From Syntrophaceae bacterium (lineage in GTDB: Bacteria > Desulfobacterota > SM23-61), in contig JACAEW010000110.1 of assembly GCA_013388675.1 (NCBI GenBank), forward strand, positions 1 to 36,213: DNA of 36,213 bases, given 5' to 3'. The notes under the pieces are model-generated. The model saw only the letters and a program-made list of their open reading frames with translations, searched no databases and had not been told where the DNA came from. Position numbers and translations under genes: made by a program. Positions 27,076-36,213 of the stretch are shown here, piece after piece (position 1 is the stretch's first letter; every line of letters starts with the position of its first letter).

Positions 27076-29376
27076 TCAACCATCTCCCGGGAGAATCATG
27101 GGCCTTGAGGGAGAATAGGGGGCGCTGATTCCCAGGGGCGGGGCCGAAGACAGGCGGATTTGACTGAGGCTGGAAATCAAATCCCCCGCCCAGCGGTAAA
27201 TGTTTTTTTCCTGCACCGCCTCTCTCATCCTTCGCATGCGCGCCCGTTTTTCCGCCGGGTCCATCTCCAGGGCCAGGCGGATGGCCTCGGCCATCTGCTC
27301 CGTGTCATAGGGGTTCACCACCAGGGCATCCCGGAGCTCCCGCGCGGCCCCGGTGAACTGGCTGAGAATCAGGACCCCCGATTCGTCCCATTTGGCCCCG
27401 ATGAACTCCTTGGCCACCAGGTTCATCCCGTCATGGAGCGAGGTCACCAGGCATAAGTCGGCGGCCTCGTAGAAGGGGGCGATTTCCCGGTGGCTGTGGT
27501 GCCGTTTCAGGAATACGATGGGCCTCCATTCCTTGGTCTGGAAGCGCCAGTTGATCCTTTCGGCTTCCGACTCCAGCAGGGCGGTTAAATCGCGGTATTC
27601 CTTGATGTGGGTCCGACTGGGGGCCCCCAATTCCACGAAAGTGAACACCCCTTGATAGATCGGATATTTTTCCAGGAACCGCTCGATGGCCAGGAAACGC
27701 TCCCTAAGCCCCTTGGTGTAATCGATCCGGTCCACCCCCACGCCGAGGTATTGCCCCCGGATGCCCAATTCCCGCAGAAGCGTTTTTTTGAGGCCTCCAT
27801 TGAGCGACCGGAAGGCGGGGGAGGGCTGGGGGGCGGCGATGCTGATGGGGAAAGGCTTCACCTGGGTTAGATGGTTTTCCCGTTCCGCGGTGAAATTTTC
27901 CCAATCGATCCTCGACTCCAGGGCCCGGTCCACGGTTTCCAGAAAGTTGTTGCAATGGAACTGGACATGAAAGCCGATGAGGTCGGCCCCCAGCATCCCG
28001 TGAAGGATCTCCCTCTGCCAGGGACAGATGCCGAAGGACTCGGGGTTCGGCCAGGGGATGTGCCAGAAAAGGGCCACCCGGGCATCGGGCCTCTTTTCCT
28101 TGATCATCCGCGGGAAAAGGGCGAAATGGTAATCCTGGACCAGAATCCAGGGGTCCTGGGTGTTTTCTAATTCCGCCAGGGTCGCCTGGGCGAATTTCTG
28201 GTTGACCGCTTCATAGAAATTCCAGTCTTCGGCCCTGAAGACGGGGCGAGTATGGGCGATGTGACACAGGGGCCAGAGGCCTTCGTTGGAGAATCCGTAG
28301 TAATACCCCTCCTCCTCTTCCTTGGTAAGCCACACCCTTTTCAGCAAGTACTGGGGGTCTTCCGGGGGCACCCGGATCTTATCCCCTTCGTCGACCACCT
28401 CCCGGTCGGCGTCCCCGCTTCCGTGGGCCAGCCAGGTTCCCCCGCAAGACTGAAGGATCGGCTCCAGAGCCGTCACCAGGCCGCTGGCGGGGACGACGCA
28501 TTCGATCTTTTTGCCGCGCCTTTCATGAACGTAGGGCTCCCGGTTGGAAATCACGAAGAGAGGCCTTCCCTGCAAGAGGGTACGCACGTGTTCGCGGAGC
28601 CTCACCGGGGTCCATAGAGACTCGGCTTTCCGCCGCAGCCGGGCCTCTTGCTCGGCGGCGGAACGGGCCTCGGAAATGCTTTTTACCATCCGGGTGGCTT
28701 CCCGGGCCAGGGGTTCGAAGACTTTTCCGGAAGGGGGCGGCAGGGTAACTCCACCCTTTTCGGTCCGCAGGGTCTTCATCCATTCGGCCATCCGGGCGAT
28801 GGGGTGGACCATGCTCCAGCGAATCACCAGAAGGGTGGTAAGGGAGATGAAAAGAGCGCTCACCAGCAGGCGGATGAAATTATTCTCCCAGATGTGGGCC
28901 ACCCGGTCTTTGATCTGTTTGGTTTCATAGACCATCACCATGGCCCCGGCGAGCTTCTCTTCATGGTAGAGGGGAAGGGCATGGAGGTACATCTCCTTCT
29001 CCCCGAGGGGAAGGAAATTTCCCTCCTCCAGGCCGGTCTTCATGGCGTTGGCGGCGAGAGCCGGGGGGGTTTTTAGATGGGGGGGGAGTTGGGCGCTGGC
29101 CGCGGCCATATGGCCCTTGGCGTCGTAGATGGCGACCCCTGCCAGTCTTTCCCGGTTGCCGAACTTGTTCACGATCTTCTGGATGGAGGAGGTCTGGCCT
29201 TTGGCCACCAGGGGCTCGATACTTTCTTTTAAGCTCTCCCCCAGAATGGAGGCCCGCCGCTCCAGATCAAGGGTCATTCTCTCCTTCTCCTGTTCCACCT
29301 GCAGGAAGGTAAACAGGAGGACAATCGCGCTGATTACGACAAAAATTGACAGAATGACGCGGAGGGTGATCCTCAT
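27076..29376 (-). CDS. Membrane-anchored sensor (two TM, periplasmic domain, HAMP-like) fused to trehalose-6-phosphate synthase (GT20)
   Basis: MRITLRVILSIFVVISAIVLLFTFLQ TM1; IRLLVSALFISLTTLLVIRWSMVHPIARMAEWM TM2/HAMP; GT20 motifs WILVQDYHFALFPRMI, ALFWHIPWPNPE, GVGVDRIDYTKGL, SLHDGMNLVAKEFI; ORF begins 29463 but GAGGAGG precedes ATG at 29376. Confidence 0.88.
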   Translation of the reverse strand: MRITLRVILSIFVVISAIVLLFTFLQVEQEKERMTLDLERRASILGESLKESIEPLVAKGQTSSIQKIVNKFGNRERLAGVAIYDAKGHMAAASAQLPPHLKTPPALAANAMKTGLEEGNFLPLGEKEMYLHALPLYHEEKLAGAMVMVYETKQIKDRVAHIWENNFIRLLVSALFISLTTLLVIRWSMVHPIARMAEWMKTLRTEKGGVTLPPPSGKVFEPLAREATRMVKSISEARSAAEQEARLRRKAESLWTPVRLREHVRTLLQGRPLFVISNREPYVHERRGKKIECVVPASGLVTALEPILQSCGGTWLAHGSGDADREVVDEGDKIRVPPEDPQYLLKRVWLTKEEEEGYYYGFSNEGLWPLCHIAHTRPVFRAEDWNFYEAVNQKFAQATLAELENTQDPWILVQDYHFALFPRMIKEKRPDARVALFWHIPWPNPESFGICPWQREILHGMLGADLIGFHVQFHCNNFLETVDRALESRIDWENFTAERENHLTQVKPFPISIAAPQPSPAFRSLNGGLKKTLLRELGIRGQYLGVGVDRIDYTKGLRERFLAIERFLEKYPIYQGVFTFVELGAPSRTHIKEYRDLTALLESEAERINWRFQTKEWRPIVFLKRHHSHREIAPFYEAADLCLVTSLHDGMNLVAKEFIGAKWDESGVLILSQFTGAARELRDALVVNPYDTEQMAEAIRLALEMDPAEKRARMRRMREAVQEKNIYRWAGDLISSLSQIRLSSAPPLGISAPYSPSRPMILPGDG

Positions 29377-29637
29377 CGGTTCCTCCTCAAGGTGAAGTGA
29401 ACTAAGGAAACAGCCTTTGCTTTTTCTTGACGGAGCCGGAGGGTATGGACCAGTTTCCCACATCTATTCCAAGATTGTCAACCGAAGCAAACTTGGAATG
29501 GGGAATTCGGAATAAAGGAACCAATGATTCAGAAGAGATACCTGCAAATTTTCGGAATTCAATCGGGGAAAAATGAATTGCCGGGCTCTCACGCCCAAGA
29601 GATTGCAGGGACGCCCGGCGCACGCCCCCGCTCCGGC

Positions 29638-30459
29638 CTAGGCCAGGCTCAGAATCTTCCGAGCCTCCTGGGCCGTGGCGATTTCCCGGCCGTATTCCCG
29701 GGCAATCCTGACCACTCTTTCCACCAGTTCGGCATTGCTCTGGGCCAGCCGTCCCCGGGAATAATAAATGTTATCCTCCAGGCCTACCCGCACATGCCCC
29801 CCCATGGCCATTCCCATTACCGCCAGGGGCAGCTGGCCCGGCCCGATTCCGATGACCGACCAGGTTGAACCCGCGGGAATGATCTCCGTCAGATAAAGGA
29901 GGGATTTGGCGGTTGCCGGCATTCCCGCCGGGGTTCCCAGGACAAATTGAAAATGAAGGGGCGCCTTGAGCAGGCCTTTTTCAAAATACTTTAGGCAAGT
30001 ATAAACCATGCCCACCTCGAAAATCTCCAACTCCGGTTTGACCCCCGTTTCCAGACACCCTTTGGCCAGGGCTTCCAGAAACTCCGGCGGGTTCAGAAAA
30101 ACATGCTCCCCCATGTTGATCGATCCCGCGTCATAGGAAACCAACTCCGGTTTCAGGGCCAGGGGCGTCAGCCTCTGTTCGATGGCCAGATTCCGTCCCG
30201 GAATTCCGCTGGTGGTAAGGCAAAATACGCAATCCACCTCGCTGCGCACCCGGTCAACGACCTCTTTGAAGATGGCGTAGTCCTGTGTTCCCAGGCCGGT
30301 CTGGGGATCCCGTACGTGAATATGCAGGATCGAGGCCCCGGCCTTCACCGCCTCGATGCCCGATCGCGCGATCTCTTCCGGAAGGATGGGAATGTAGGGA
30401 GTTTGCTTCCGGCTGATCCGCGACCCGGTGACTCCCACGGTGATGATCATTTTGTCCAT
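29638..30459 (-). CDS. BKACE (beta-keto acid cleavage enzyme, DUF849) family protein
   Basis: IITVGVTGSRISRKQTPYIPILPEEIARSGIEAVKAGASILHIHVRDPQTG; GGHVRVGLEDNIYYSRGRLA. Confidence 0.88.
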   Translation of the reverse strand: MDKMIITVGVTGSRISRKQTPYIPILPEEIARSGIEAVKAGASILHIHVRDPQTGLGTQDYAIFKEVVDRVRSEVDCVFCLTTSGIPGRNLAIEQRLTPLALKPELVSYDAGSINMGEHVFLNPPEFLEALAKGCLETGVKPELEIFEVGMVYTCLKYFEKGLLKAPLHFQFVLGTPAGMPATAKSLLYLTEIIPAGSTWSVIGIGPGQLPLAVMGMAMGGHVRVGLEDNIYYSRGRLAQSNAELVERVVRIAREYGREIATAQEARKILSLA

Positions 30460-30888
30460 TCTGCGGATCCCCCCGTCGTTTCTATTTTCCTTTGCGGACG
30501 ATCCCGCAAAAAGCCCCCAAAACTCCCTCTCCCTTGATGGGGCAGATTTTGGTGGGGGGGGATGAACAGAGGGATTTCAAAGGTTCATCCACCCCCCGCC
30601 CCTTCATCCCCTCCCGCCAGGGGAGGGGAAATTTTGCTTTTTACAAAACCCTCTCCATAAAAAACTTTAAGAACGTGACCGCGCTTCGCGGGGTCTCCCG
30701 ACTCCCTCCTATTTATCCCCGCGGCTCGGAAAATGTCAACCCCAAAAGAGGACCAGGGAAATGCGGAGTTCGGAACGGCGGATGGGAAATCAAAGGACCA
30801 GAGCCCGAATTGCCAAAAGATGCCGATTCAGATTAGACTGAAGACATCCGCACCGATTTCCCATCCTTTTCAATCATCGAGGTTAGCC

Positions 30889-31269
30889 ATGAAGATCTTT
30901 CGCCTTAAAGATTTCGAATGGATTCCTGCCAGTCATGAATCCACCCAGTCCCCATCGGTCTGGAAAAAGGTTCTTTTGCAAAAAGCGGATTTATTGGAGG
31001 GTTGGGTGCAGATGGTGAATTGGTGCCGGATGGAGCCAGGGAAAGCGTTTCGGGCTCATTACCATGAGGATATGGAAGAGGTCTTCCTGATCTTGAAGGG
31101 GCAAGCCAAAATCCTGCTCAATGGAAAAGAGGCCTCCCTAGCGGAAGGAGAAGCCGTGATCATCCCGCCGCGAGAGGTCCACGAAATGAAAAACACCGGG
31201 GCCGAAGACCTGGAATACTTGGTGTTGGGAATTTCCATGGGAAAAGGGGGAAGAACCGTCGTGGTATGA
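30889..31269 (+). CDS. Cupin domain protein
   Basis: MKIFRLKDFEW...; GKAFRAHYHEDMEEVFLILKGQAKILLNGKEASLAEGEAVIIPPREVHEMKNTG; ORF opens at 30733 but upstream codons overlap a repeat and look noncoding. Confidence 0.85.
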   Translation: MKIFRLKDFEWIPASHESTQSPSVWKKVLLQKADLLEGWVQMVNWCRMEPGKAFRAHYHEDMEEVFLILKGQAKILLNGKEASLAEGEAVIIPPREVHEMKNTGAEDLEYLVLGISMGKGGRTVVV

Positions 31270-31299
31270 TTCGCTGCCGAAGAACCCTAGGTCCAACAG

Positions 31300-31330
31300 A
31301 AAAGGCCCGCCGGGCGGCGGGCCTTTTTTT
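31300..31330. terminator. Intrinsic terminator hairpin downstream of cupin gene
   Basis: AAAAGGCCCGCC / GGCGGGCCTTTTTTT. Confidence 0.85.
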
Positions 31331-33063
31331 CATCCCTTGATCAGCCGGGGAAGCATGAGGTGGTGGTGGGGACAGATGGAACGGGGGTTCTGGTAAGCGG
31401 CCCCTGCGAAGGCCACCATATACTTCCGGATTTCCGGCAGGGGAACCACCTCATCCACGAATCCCGTCTTTGCACAATAGATGGGCCTCGACTTGTTGTA
31501 ATAATCCTGGGCTAGAGCGTTCATCCTGTCAATGACCGGTTTCAAGGGCCGGTTCGAATCCTTCTCCTTTACCAGTCTGCGGGCGAAGGAGGCGACCGCG
31601 GCCGTTTCCCCGTGCATCACATAGATCTCGCTGGTCGGTGTCCCGAGGGTGAAAATATTGTTGTTGTTCGCCTGGGGCCCCCCCATGATGTAATGGGCGG
31701 CCGCCGTTCCCTTCCTCAGGATCACGCACATCATGGGCAGGCTGGACTGCTCGATGGAGTAAATCAGGGATTGCCCCAGGCCCAGCAGCTCCGCCTTCTC
31801 GGCCAGGTCGCCCACGTCGATTCCGGTGGTGTCCTGGAACCAGATGATGGGGACCCGGTCCCTTCCGCACTGGGTGACGAACTCGTTGAACTTGATGAGG
31901 CCCTGGCGATAGAATTTGCCGCCCACCCCCGGGTAGGGGGCATACTCCGGGTAGCCTTTGGGCAAGATTCCCTGCTTGTTCCCCATAATGCCGACCAGGA
32001 ACCCGTCCACCTTGGCCAGGCCGGCGTACACCTCCGGGCCGTAGGCGGGCCGAAACTCCATGTGCTCGCTGTTATCGGTGAGCCTCGCCAGAACTTCCTC
32101 GAAATTGTAGGCCATCTTCTGGTTGAAGGGGACCAGGCGGTTGATCTCTTCGGGCGAGAACTTCGGCTCTTTGGGCTCGGCCACGCGGAAGAATTTGGGG
32201 TCGTAGGCGGGAAGGTATTTCATGTATTCCTTCAACCCATCCAGCACCCCTTCCTCCGTCTGAAAGACGGCCTTGAAGAATCCCGTGGAGTCGTAATGAA
32301 TTTCCACCCGGCCGGGGGGAACGGCCTTGAACTTCCGCGTGGCTTCGATGATTACCTCGGCTCCTTCTTCATCGAAGAAGCCCTTCGGACTCATCCCGCT
32401 CACGATTCCTCCTCCGCCCACGGCGATGTTGCAGTTCTTGTGCGCTAGAAGAATAGTCGGGCTGATTCCCTGGTACCCGCCCCCTGCGGGATTGGTCCCG
32501 TAGATCCCGGCAAGGACCGGGATCCCGAGCTTTTCCAGTTCGGCATGGCGGAAGAAGGTCGTCCCGCTCCCCCTCCGGTTGGCGTAGACTTTTTCCTGCT
32601 CCGGCAGCTTCACCCCGCTGCAGTTCACCAGCCAGACCAGGGGAAGGTGCAGGTTCTTGGCCATGTCTGTGACCCGCAGGACATTGTCCGCCTGCCCGGC
32701 GATCCAGGCGCCGGCCATGACTTTGTTGTCAAACCCGATGATGACCGCCCATTTCCCGCCGATCTTTCCCAATCCGTCCACCACCCCGGTGGTCCCGGAC
32801 TCCTCGTCCATCGGGTCGTAGAGGGTGTGCAGGGGGCACCAGGTGCCGGGGTCCACCAAGTATTCCAGCCTCTGGTACACGGTCATCTCCCCCCGTTTAT
32901 TGATCTCCTCCGTGGAGATGCCGGCGGCTTTCGCTTTTTTTACCGCTTCGGCGATCTCCCGCTCCACTTCGCGAATCTTGGCGATGTTCTCCTCGGAACT
33001 TTTCATTTGCCTTTCCGTCAAAGGCTTGCCGAAATCGGCCATCTTCTCGAAATACGGTTTCAT
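31330..33063 (-). CDS. Glutaconyl-CoA decarboxylase alpha subunit / acyl-CoA carboxyltransferase subunit
   Basis: GTTGVVDGLGKIGGKWAVIIGFDNKVMAGAWIAGQADNVLR; GGGGIVSGMSPKGFFDEEGAEVII; QDTTGIDVGDLAEKAELLGLGQSLIYSIEQS. Confidence 0.87.
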   Translation of the reverse strand: MKPYFEKMADFGKPLTERQMKSSEENIAKIREVEREIAEAVKKAKAAGISTEEINKRGEMTVYQRLEYLVDPGTWCPLHTLYDPMDEESGTTGVVDGLGKIGGKWAVIIGFDNKVMAGAWIAGQADNVLRVTDMAKNLHLPLVWLVNCSGVKLPEQEKVYANRRGSGTTFFRHAELEKLGIPVLAGIYGTNPAGGGYQGISPTILLAHKNCNIAVGGGGIVSGMSPKGFFDEEGAEVIIEATRKFKAVPPGRVEIHYDSTGFFKAVFQTEEGVLDGLKEYMKYLPAYDPKFFRVAEPKEPKFSPEEINRLVPFNQKMAYNFEEVLARLTDNSEHMEFRPAYGPEVYAGLAKVDGFLVGIMGNKQGILPKGYPEYAPYPGVGGKFYRQGLIKFNEFVTQCGRDRVPIIWFQDTTGIDVGDLAEKAELLGLGQSLIYSIEQSSLPMMCVILRKGTAAAHYIMGGPQANNNNIFTLGTPTSEIYVMHGETAAVASFARRLVKEKDSNRPLKPVIDRMNALAQDYYNKSRPIYCAKTGFVDEVVPLPEIRKYMVAFAGAAYQNPRSICPHHHLMLPRLIKG

Positions 33064-33109
33064 CCAGTTTCCTCCCGCGATTCTTTGGTCAAACCAGGTT
33101 TGCTGAACC

Positions 33110-33226
33110 CGTAAAAAGTCTTCTAAGCCGTCACCCCGGCGAAAGTCAGGGCCCAGAACTTATGGAAATGAATACATTCCGGCTTTCGCCGGAATGACGG
33201 AATGTATTGGAACTCGACTTTTTACG
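33110..33226. repeat. MITE/REP-like palindromic element with 11-bp terminal inverted repeats
   Basis: CGTAAAAAGTC (33110-33120) and GACTTTTTACG (33216-33226) perfect IR; internal AATACATTCC/GGAATGTATT and CATTCCGGC/GCCGGAATG nested hairpins. Confidence 0.8.
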
Positions 33227-33404
33227 AGATCATCATTTTTAACATAGCCAAAATAAATATTTTTAACAAGGAATTTTTATCCGCCAGAGCCGGGGGGGCA
33301 TGATCCTCAAACCCTCCAGGCTTCATGCTTTTGCTTTTCTTTTCCCGGGCCCTAAAGTATTCTACAAAGACTTGAAAAAATCCAAGGAAAGCGAAGGGGG
33401 AAAA

Positions 33405-34343
33405 ATGAATTTCGAGATCCGCATGGAAGGGCCCTACGATCTTTCCCGCTGCGCCTGGGCATTTTGCCATTTTCCTCAGGATGGAACCGATGTCTGGATT
33501 CCTCCCCGGGAAACCCTCCCGGCGGAATACCATCGCCTTCACCTGGTTGAAGAGGAGCCCATTCTGATCAGCGTTCAACAGGAATTCCCGCTGCAGGATG
33601 ACCGGGCCCGGCTGATCGTCCGGACCCACCCGGCGAGGCCTCGAAATGCTTCTTTGCTCGAGCAAAGAGTCCGGTGGCAGTTCCATGGCGAAGCTTCTCT
33701 GGACGGCTTTTACCGGAAGGCCCGGAAGAACCCTTTTCTGGGCCCGCTGGTCAAGGCCCTATACGGAGTGAAACCTCTCCGCCCTTCGACCGTATTCGAA
33801 ATGGCGGTCATAGCCCTTTCGGAGCAGCAGATTTCTCTCAACGCCGCCATCCAAATCCGCTCCCGCCTGGTCCGGGCTCTGGGAGAGAGAATCGTCGTCG
33901 AGGGAAGGGAATACCGCGCCTTCCCCACTGCCCGAGCTCTGGCCGGGCGCACGGTTCGGGACCTTCGGAAACTTTCTCTTTCGACGCGCAAAGCGGAGTA
34001 CCTCATCGACCTCGCCCGCAAGGTGGCGCAAGAGGTGTTTGACCTGGAAGGCCTGCGCGAGCGGTCCAACGAGGAAGTCATCTCCGCCCTGACCTCTTTG
34101 CGGGGATTCGGACAGTGGAGCGCCGAGTACCTCCTGGCCCGCGGCCTGGGCCGGACCGAAGTCGTGGCTGGGGGCGACCTGGGAATCCAGACCCTGGTGG
34201 GAAAATACCTTGGGCCCGGACGCCGGCTCACCGAAAAAGAATTGAGAAAAATGCTGGAAGAATGGGGCCCCCACAAAAGGTGGGTAGTCTTTTACCTTTT
34301 CTGCGCCTCGCGATTGGGCTTAATCGGGATGAACCGCCTGTAG
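33405..34343 (+). CDS. AlkA-like HhH-GPD DNA glycosylase (3-methyladenine DNA glycosylase II family)
   Basis: ALSEQQISLNAAIQIRSRLV; LTSLRGFGQWSAEYLLARGLGRTEVVAGGDLGIQ (HhH-GPD with catalytic Asp); ORF opens at 33300, likely ATG at 33405 after gaaggggg. Confidence 0.85.
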   Translation: MNFEIRMEGPYDLSRCAWAFCHFPQDGTDVWIPPRETLPAEYHRLHLVEEEPILISVQQEFPLQDDRARLIVRTHPARPRNASLLEQRVRWQFHGEASLDGFYRKARKNPFLGPLVKALYGVKPLRPSTVFEMAVIALSEQQISLNAAIQIRSRLVRALGERIVVEGREYRAFPTARALAGRTVRDLRKLSLSTRKAEYLIDLARKVAQEVFDLEGLRERSNEEVISALTSLRGFGQWSAEYLLARGLGRTEVVAGGDLGIQTLVGKYLGPGRRLTEKELRKMLEEWGPHKRWVVFYLFCASRLGLIGMNRL

Positions 34344-34416
34344 GGACAACGGTCCGGTGGCCACTGCAAAGGAAGGAGGATTGCTCCTAGAAAGGTCAGG
34401 GAAAATGTTGCCGTTT

Positions 34417-34444
34417 GTCGGGGCCCGATGCATCGCGCCCCGAC
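34417..34444. repeat. Short palindromic intergenic repeat
   Basis: GTCGGGGC (34417-34424) / GCCCCGAC (34437-34444) flanking GATGCATC. Confidence 0.6.
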
Positions 34445-34504
34445 GGGTCTTCGCGAGGACTTTTCCTTCTTACCAAGAAGGTCTATTCGTTGGGCAACGA
34501 GGGC

Positions 34505-35275
34505 CTAATAATGCGCCAGCCCCACCGTGATCCCGCCGCAAATGAATATGACCTGCCCGGTGATAAACGAAGATTCATCCGAGGCCAGGAAGAGGATCAG
34601 GTTGCCCACGTCCTCGGGCTGCCCCATTCTTTTCAGGGGGATTCCGTTGATGATCGCTTTGGTTCGCGGGCTATCCGCGGGATTCGCGGAGGTGAAAAGT
34701 TCGGTGGCGATCGGGCCCGGGGCGATGGCGTTCACATTGATATTGTACTGCGCCAATTCTAGGGCCCACGTGCGGGTGAGGCCAATGAGGGCCGCCTTGG
34801 TGGCCGCGTAAACCGTCCGAAGCTCCTTGCCCAGGCTGGCCCGCGAGCTGAGGTTGACGATCTTCCCATACCGGTGGGTTTTCATGGAGGGAAGAACGGC
34901 ACGGGTGCAGAAGAAAGCTCCCTTCAGGTTCACATCCACTACTTGGTCCCAGTCTTTTTCCTGAACGTTCTCCAGCGGGGCCGGCTTGACGATCCCCGCG
35001 TTATTGACGAGGATGTCCACCCGCCCCCATTTGGAAAGGATTTTTTCGACGGCCTTCTCCACTTCTTTTTTTTGGGTCACATCGGTTTCGATGCCCAGGG
35101 TCTTCCCCCCTAGAGCCTTCAACTCTTTCCCCAATCGAGCCAAATCCTCCGGGAGGATGTCCAGCAGAGCCACGGATGCCCCTTCTTTAACCATTTTAAA
35201 GGCCGCAGCTTTCCCGATCCCCCTGGCCCCCCCCGTAATCATGGCCACACGATCCTTCAATCTTCCTTGATTCAT
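34505..35275 (-). CDS. SDR-family oxidoreductase (FabG-like)
   Basis: ITGGARGIGKA, NNAGIV, YAATKAALIGLTR, ITGQVIFICGGITVG. Confidence 0.88.
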   Translation of the reverse strand: MNQGRLKDRVAMITGGARGIGKAAAFKMVKEGASVALLDILPEDLARLGKELKALGGKTLGIETDVTQKKEVEKAVEKILSKWGRVDILVNNAGIVKPAPLENVQEKDWDQVVDVNLKGAFFCTRAVLPSMKTHRYGKIVNLSSRASLGKELRTVYAATKAALIGLTRTWALELAQYNINVNAIAPGPIATELFTSANPADSPRTKAIINGIPLKRMGQPEDVGNLILFLASDESSFITGQVIFICGGITVGLAHY

Positions 35276-35379
35276 ACACCCTCCCCCAGCGTTTAGGTCC
35301 GAGGCCCCAGGTTTGCGGAAAAAGAGTTAAGCCATTCTCCGACGCCCCCAACCTCATTCCTCAAACCTTGGACCTAGAT

Positions 35380-36168
35380 TCACATCATCAGGGCTCCCCC
35401 GTTCACATCCAGCGATACGCCGGTTACGTATCCCGCCAGGTCCGAGGCCAGGAAGAGGCAGCAGGCGGCTACCTCATCCACGTCCCCGATCCGGCCCAAG
35501 GGGACTGCCTTTTTCAAATCCTCCTCGGACCCTTTCTCCTGGATTCTTTTCATCAGCCTCTCCGAGTTGGTAATCCCCGGGCAGACCGCATTCACCCGGA
35601 TATTATCTTTGGCCAGGATTCTGGCCAGGTGGCGGGTAAGCCCCAAGACTCCGGCTTTGGAAGCGGTGTAATGAACCCCCGCAGTGGGGCTCACGGATCG
35701 GCCGGCCTGGGAGGAAAGGTTAACGATTGCCCCGCATCCCTTCCTACGAAAGATCGCCACCGCTCTCTGAGAAAGGAGGAACAGGGAGGTAAGATTTAAA
35801 TTTAATATCCGATTCCATTCCTCCAGGGAAATCGCCAAAAAATCCGTGGGCAGCCCCCCTCCGGCGTTGTTGATCAGAATGTCAAGCCCGTCATAGGTCT
35901 CCTCGATTCTCCGAAAGATGCGATCCAGTTCCGGGGTTTGGGTGACATCGGCGGGGATGCCAATCGCCCGCCCTCCCCTGGCACGGACCTCCTCGCATAC
36001 CTGAGTAAGCCCCTCTTCCTGCAAATCCACCAGCGCCAGGCGACCCCCTTGGTGGGCGAACAGGAGGGCGCAAGCCCTGCCGATCCCCGCCGCCGCGCCC
36101 GTTATCAAGACCGCTTTGCCATCGACGAGTTTCGCCCCTTCGAGGGCTTGCCAGACACATTCTTTCAT
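35380..36168 (-). CDS. SDR-family oxidoreductase (FabG-like)
   Basis: ITGAAAGIGRACA, NNAGGG, YTASKAGVLGLTRHLA, YVTGVSLDVNGG. Confidence 0.88.
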   Translation of the reverse strand: MKECVWQALEGAKLVDGKAVLITGAAAGIGRACALLFAHQGGRLALVDLQEEGLTQVCEEVRARGGRAIGIPADVTQTPELDRIFRRIEETYDGLDILINNAGGGLPTDFLAISLEEWNRILNLNLTSLFLLSQRAVAIFRRKGCGAIVNLSSQAGRSVSPTAGVHYTASKAGVLGLTRHLARILAKDNIRVNAVCPGITNSERLMKRIQEKGSEEDLKKAVPLGRIGDVDEVAACCLFLASDLAGYVTGVSLDVNGGALMM

Positions 36169-36213
36169 CGGCCTGTCCTTTTCACGGATTCTAACCGCAT
36201 CCTGAAAGATAAC

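Noticed and set aside
26844-27128. 94 aa plus-strand ORF between livK and the TPS fusion
   Set aside because: No RBS, no recognised motif, overlaps the 3' end of the TPS gene on the other strand
31612-32448. 278 aa plus-strand ORF opposite the carboxyltransferase gene
   Set aside because: Shadow ORF of a conserved gene

Overview
This is a bacterial chromosomal window. The style (type II FAS-like genes, several Liv-type ABC transporters, GcdA, BKACE, selenium/molybdenum maturation genes, abundant palindromic intergenic repeats) suggests Deltaproteobacteria/Desulfobacterota; that taxon guess is inference only. I found no rRNA, tRNA, CRISPR array or transposase. Main blocks: (1) a Liv-type transporter remnant (SBP, lipoprotein, ATPase; 67-2657). 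(2) A plus-strand cassette of two hotdog dehydratase-like genes, the second without the catalytic His, plus a secreted alpha/beta hydrolase (3075-4956). (3) A large secreted metallophosphoesterase carrying a Kre9/KNH-like Ig domain, three fascin-like repeats and three AbfB-like repeats (5133-8612/8678). (4) A minus-strand acyl cassette with radical SAM, FabD, FabG, ACP and hotdog thioesterase but no ketosynthase (8894-12992). (5) An NDP-forming acyl-CoA synthetase and a methyltransferase. (6) A YqeC-MocA-XdhC operon. (7) A 7TM/GAF histidine kinase and a livF, each interrupted by a single in-frame TAG where Glu is likely or expected, although TAG is also an ordinary stop codon here. (8) A complete livKHMG(F) operon with a strong hairpin after livK. 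(9) A membrane HAMP-type sensor fused to trehalose-6-phosphate synthase. (10) BKACE, cupin, glutaconyl-CoA decarboxylase alpha subunit, AlkA-like glycosylase and two SDRs. Several families of inverted-repeat or MITE-like intergenic elements recur. The best candidates for follow-up are the phosphoesterase/beta-trefoil protein, the KS-less acyl cassette with the paired dehydratases, the sensor-TPS fusion, and the two in-frame amber codons.
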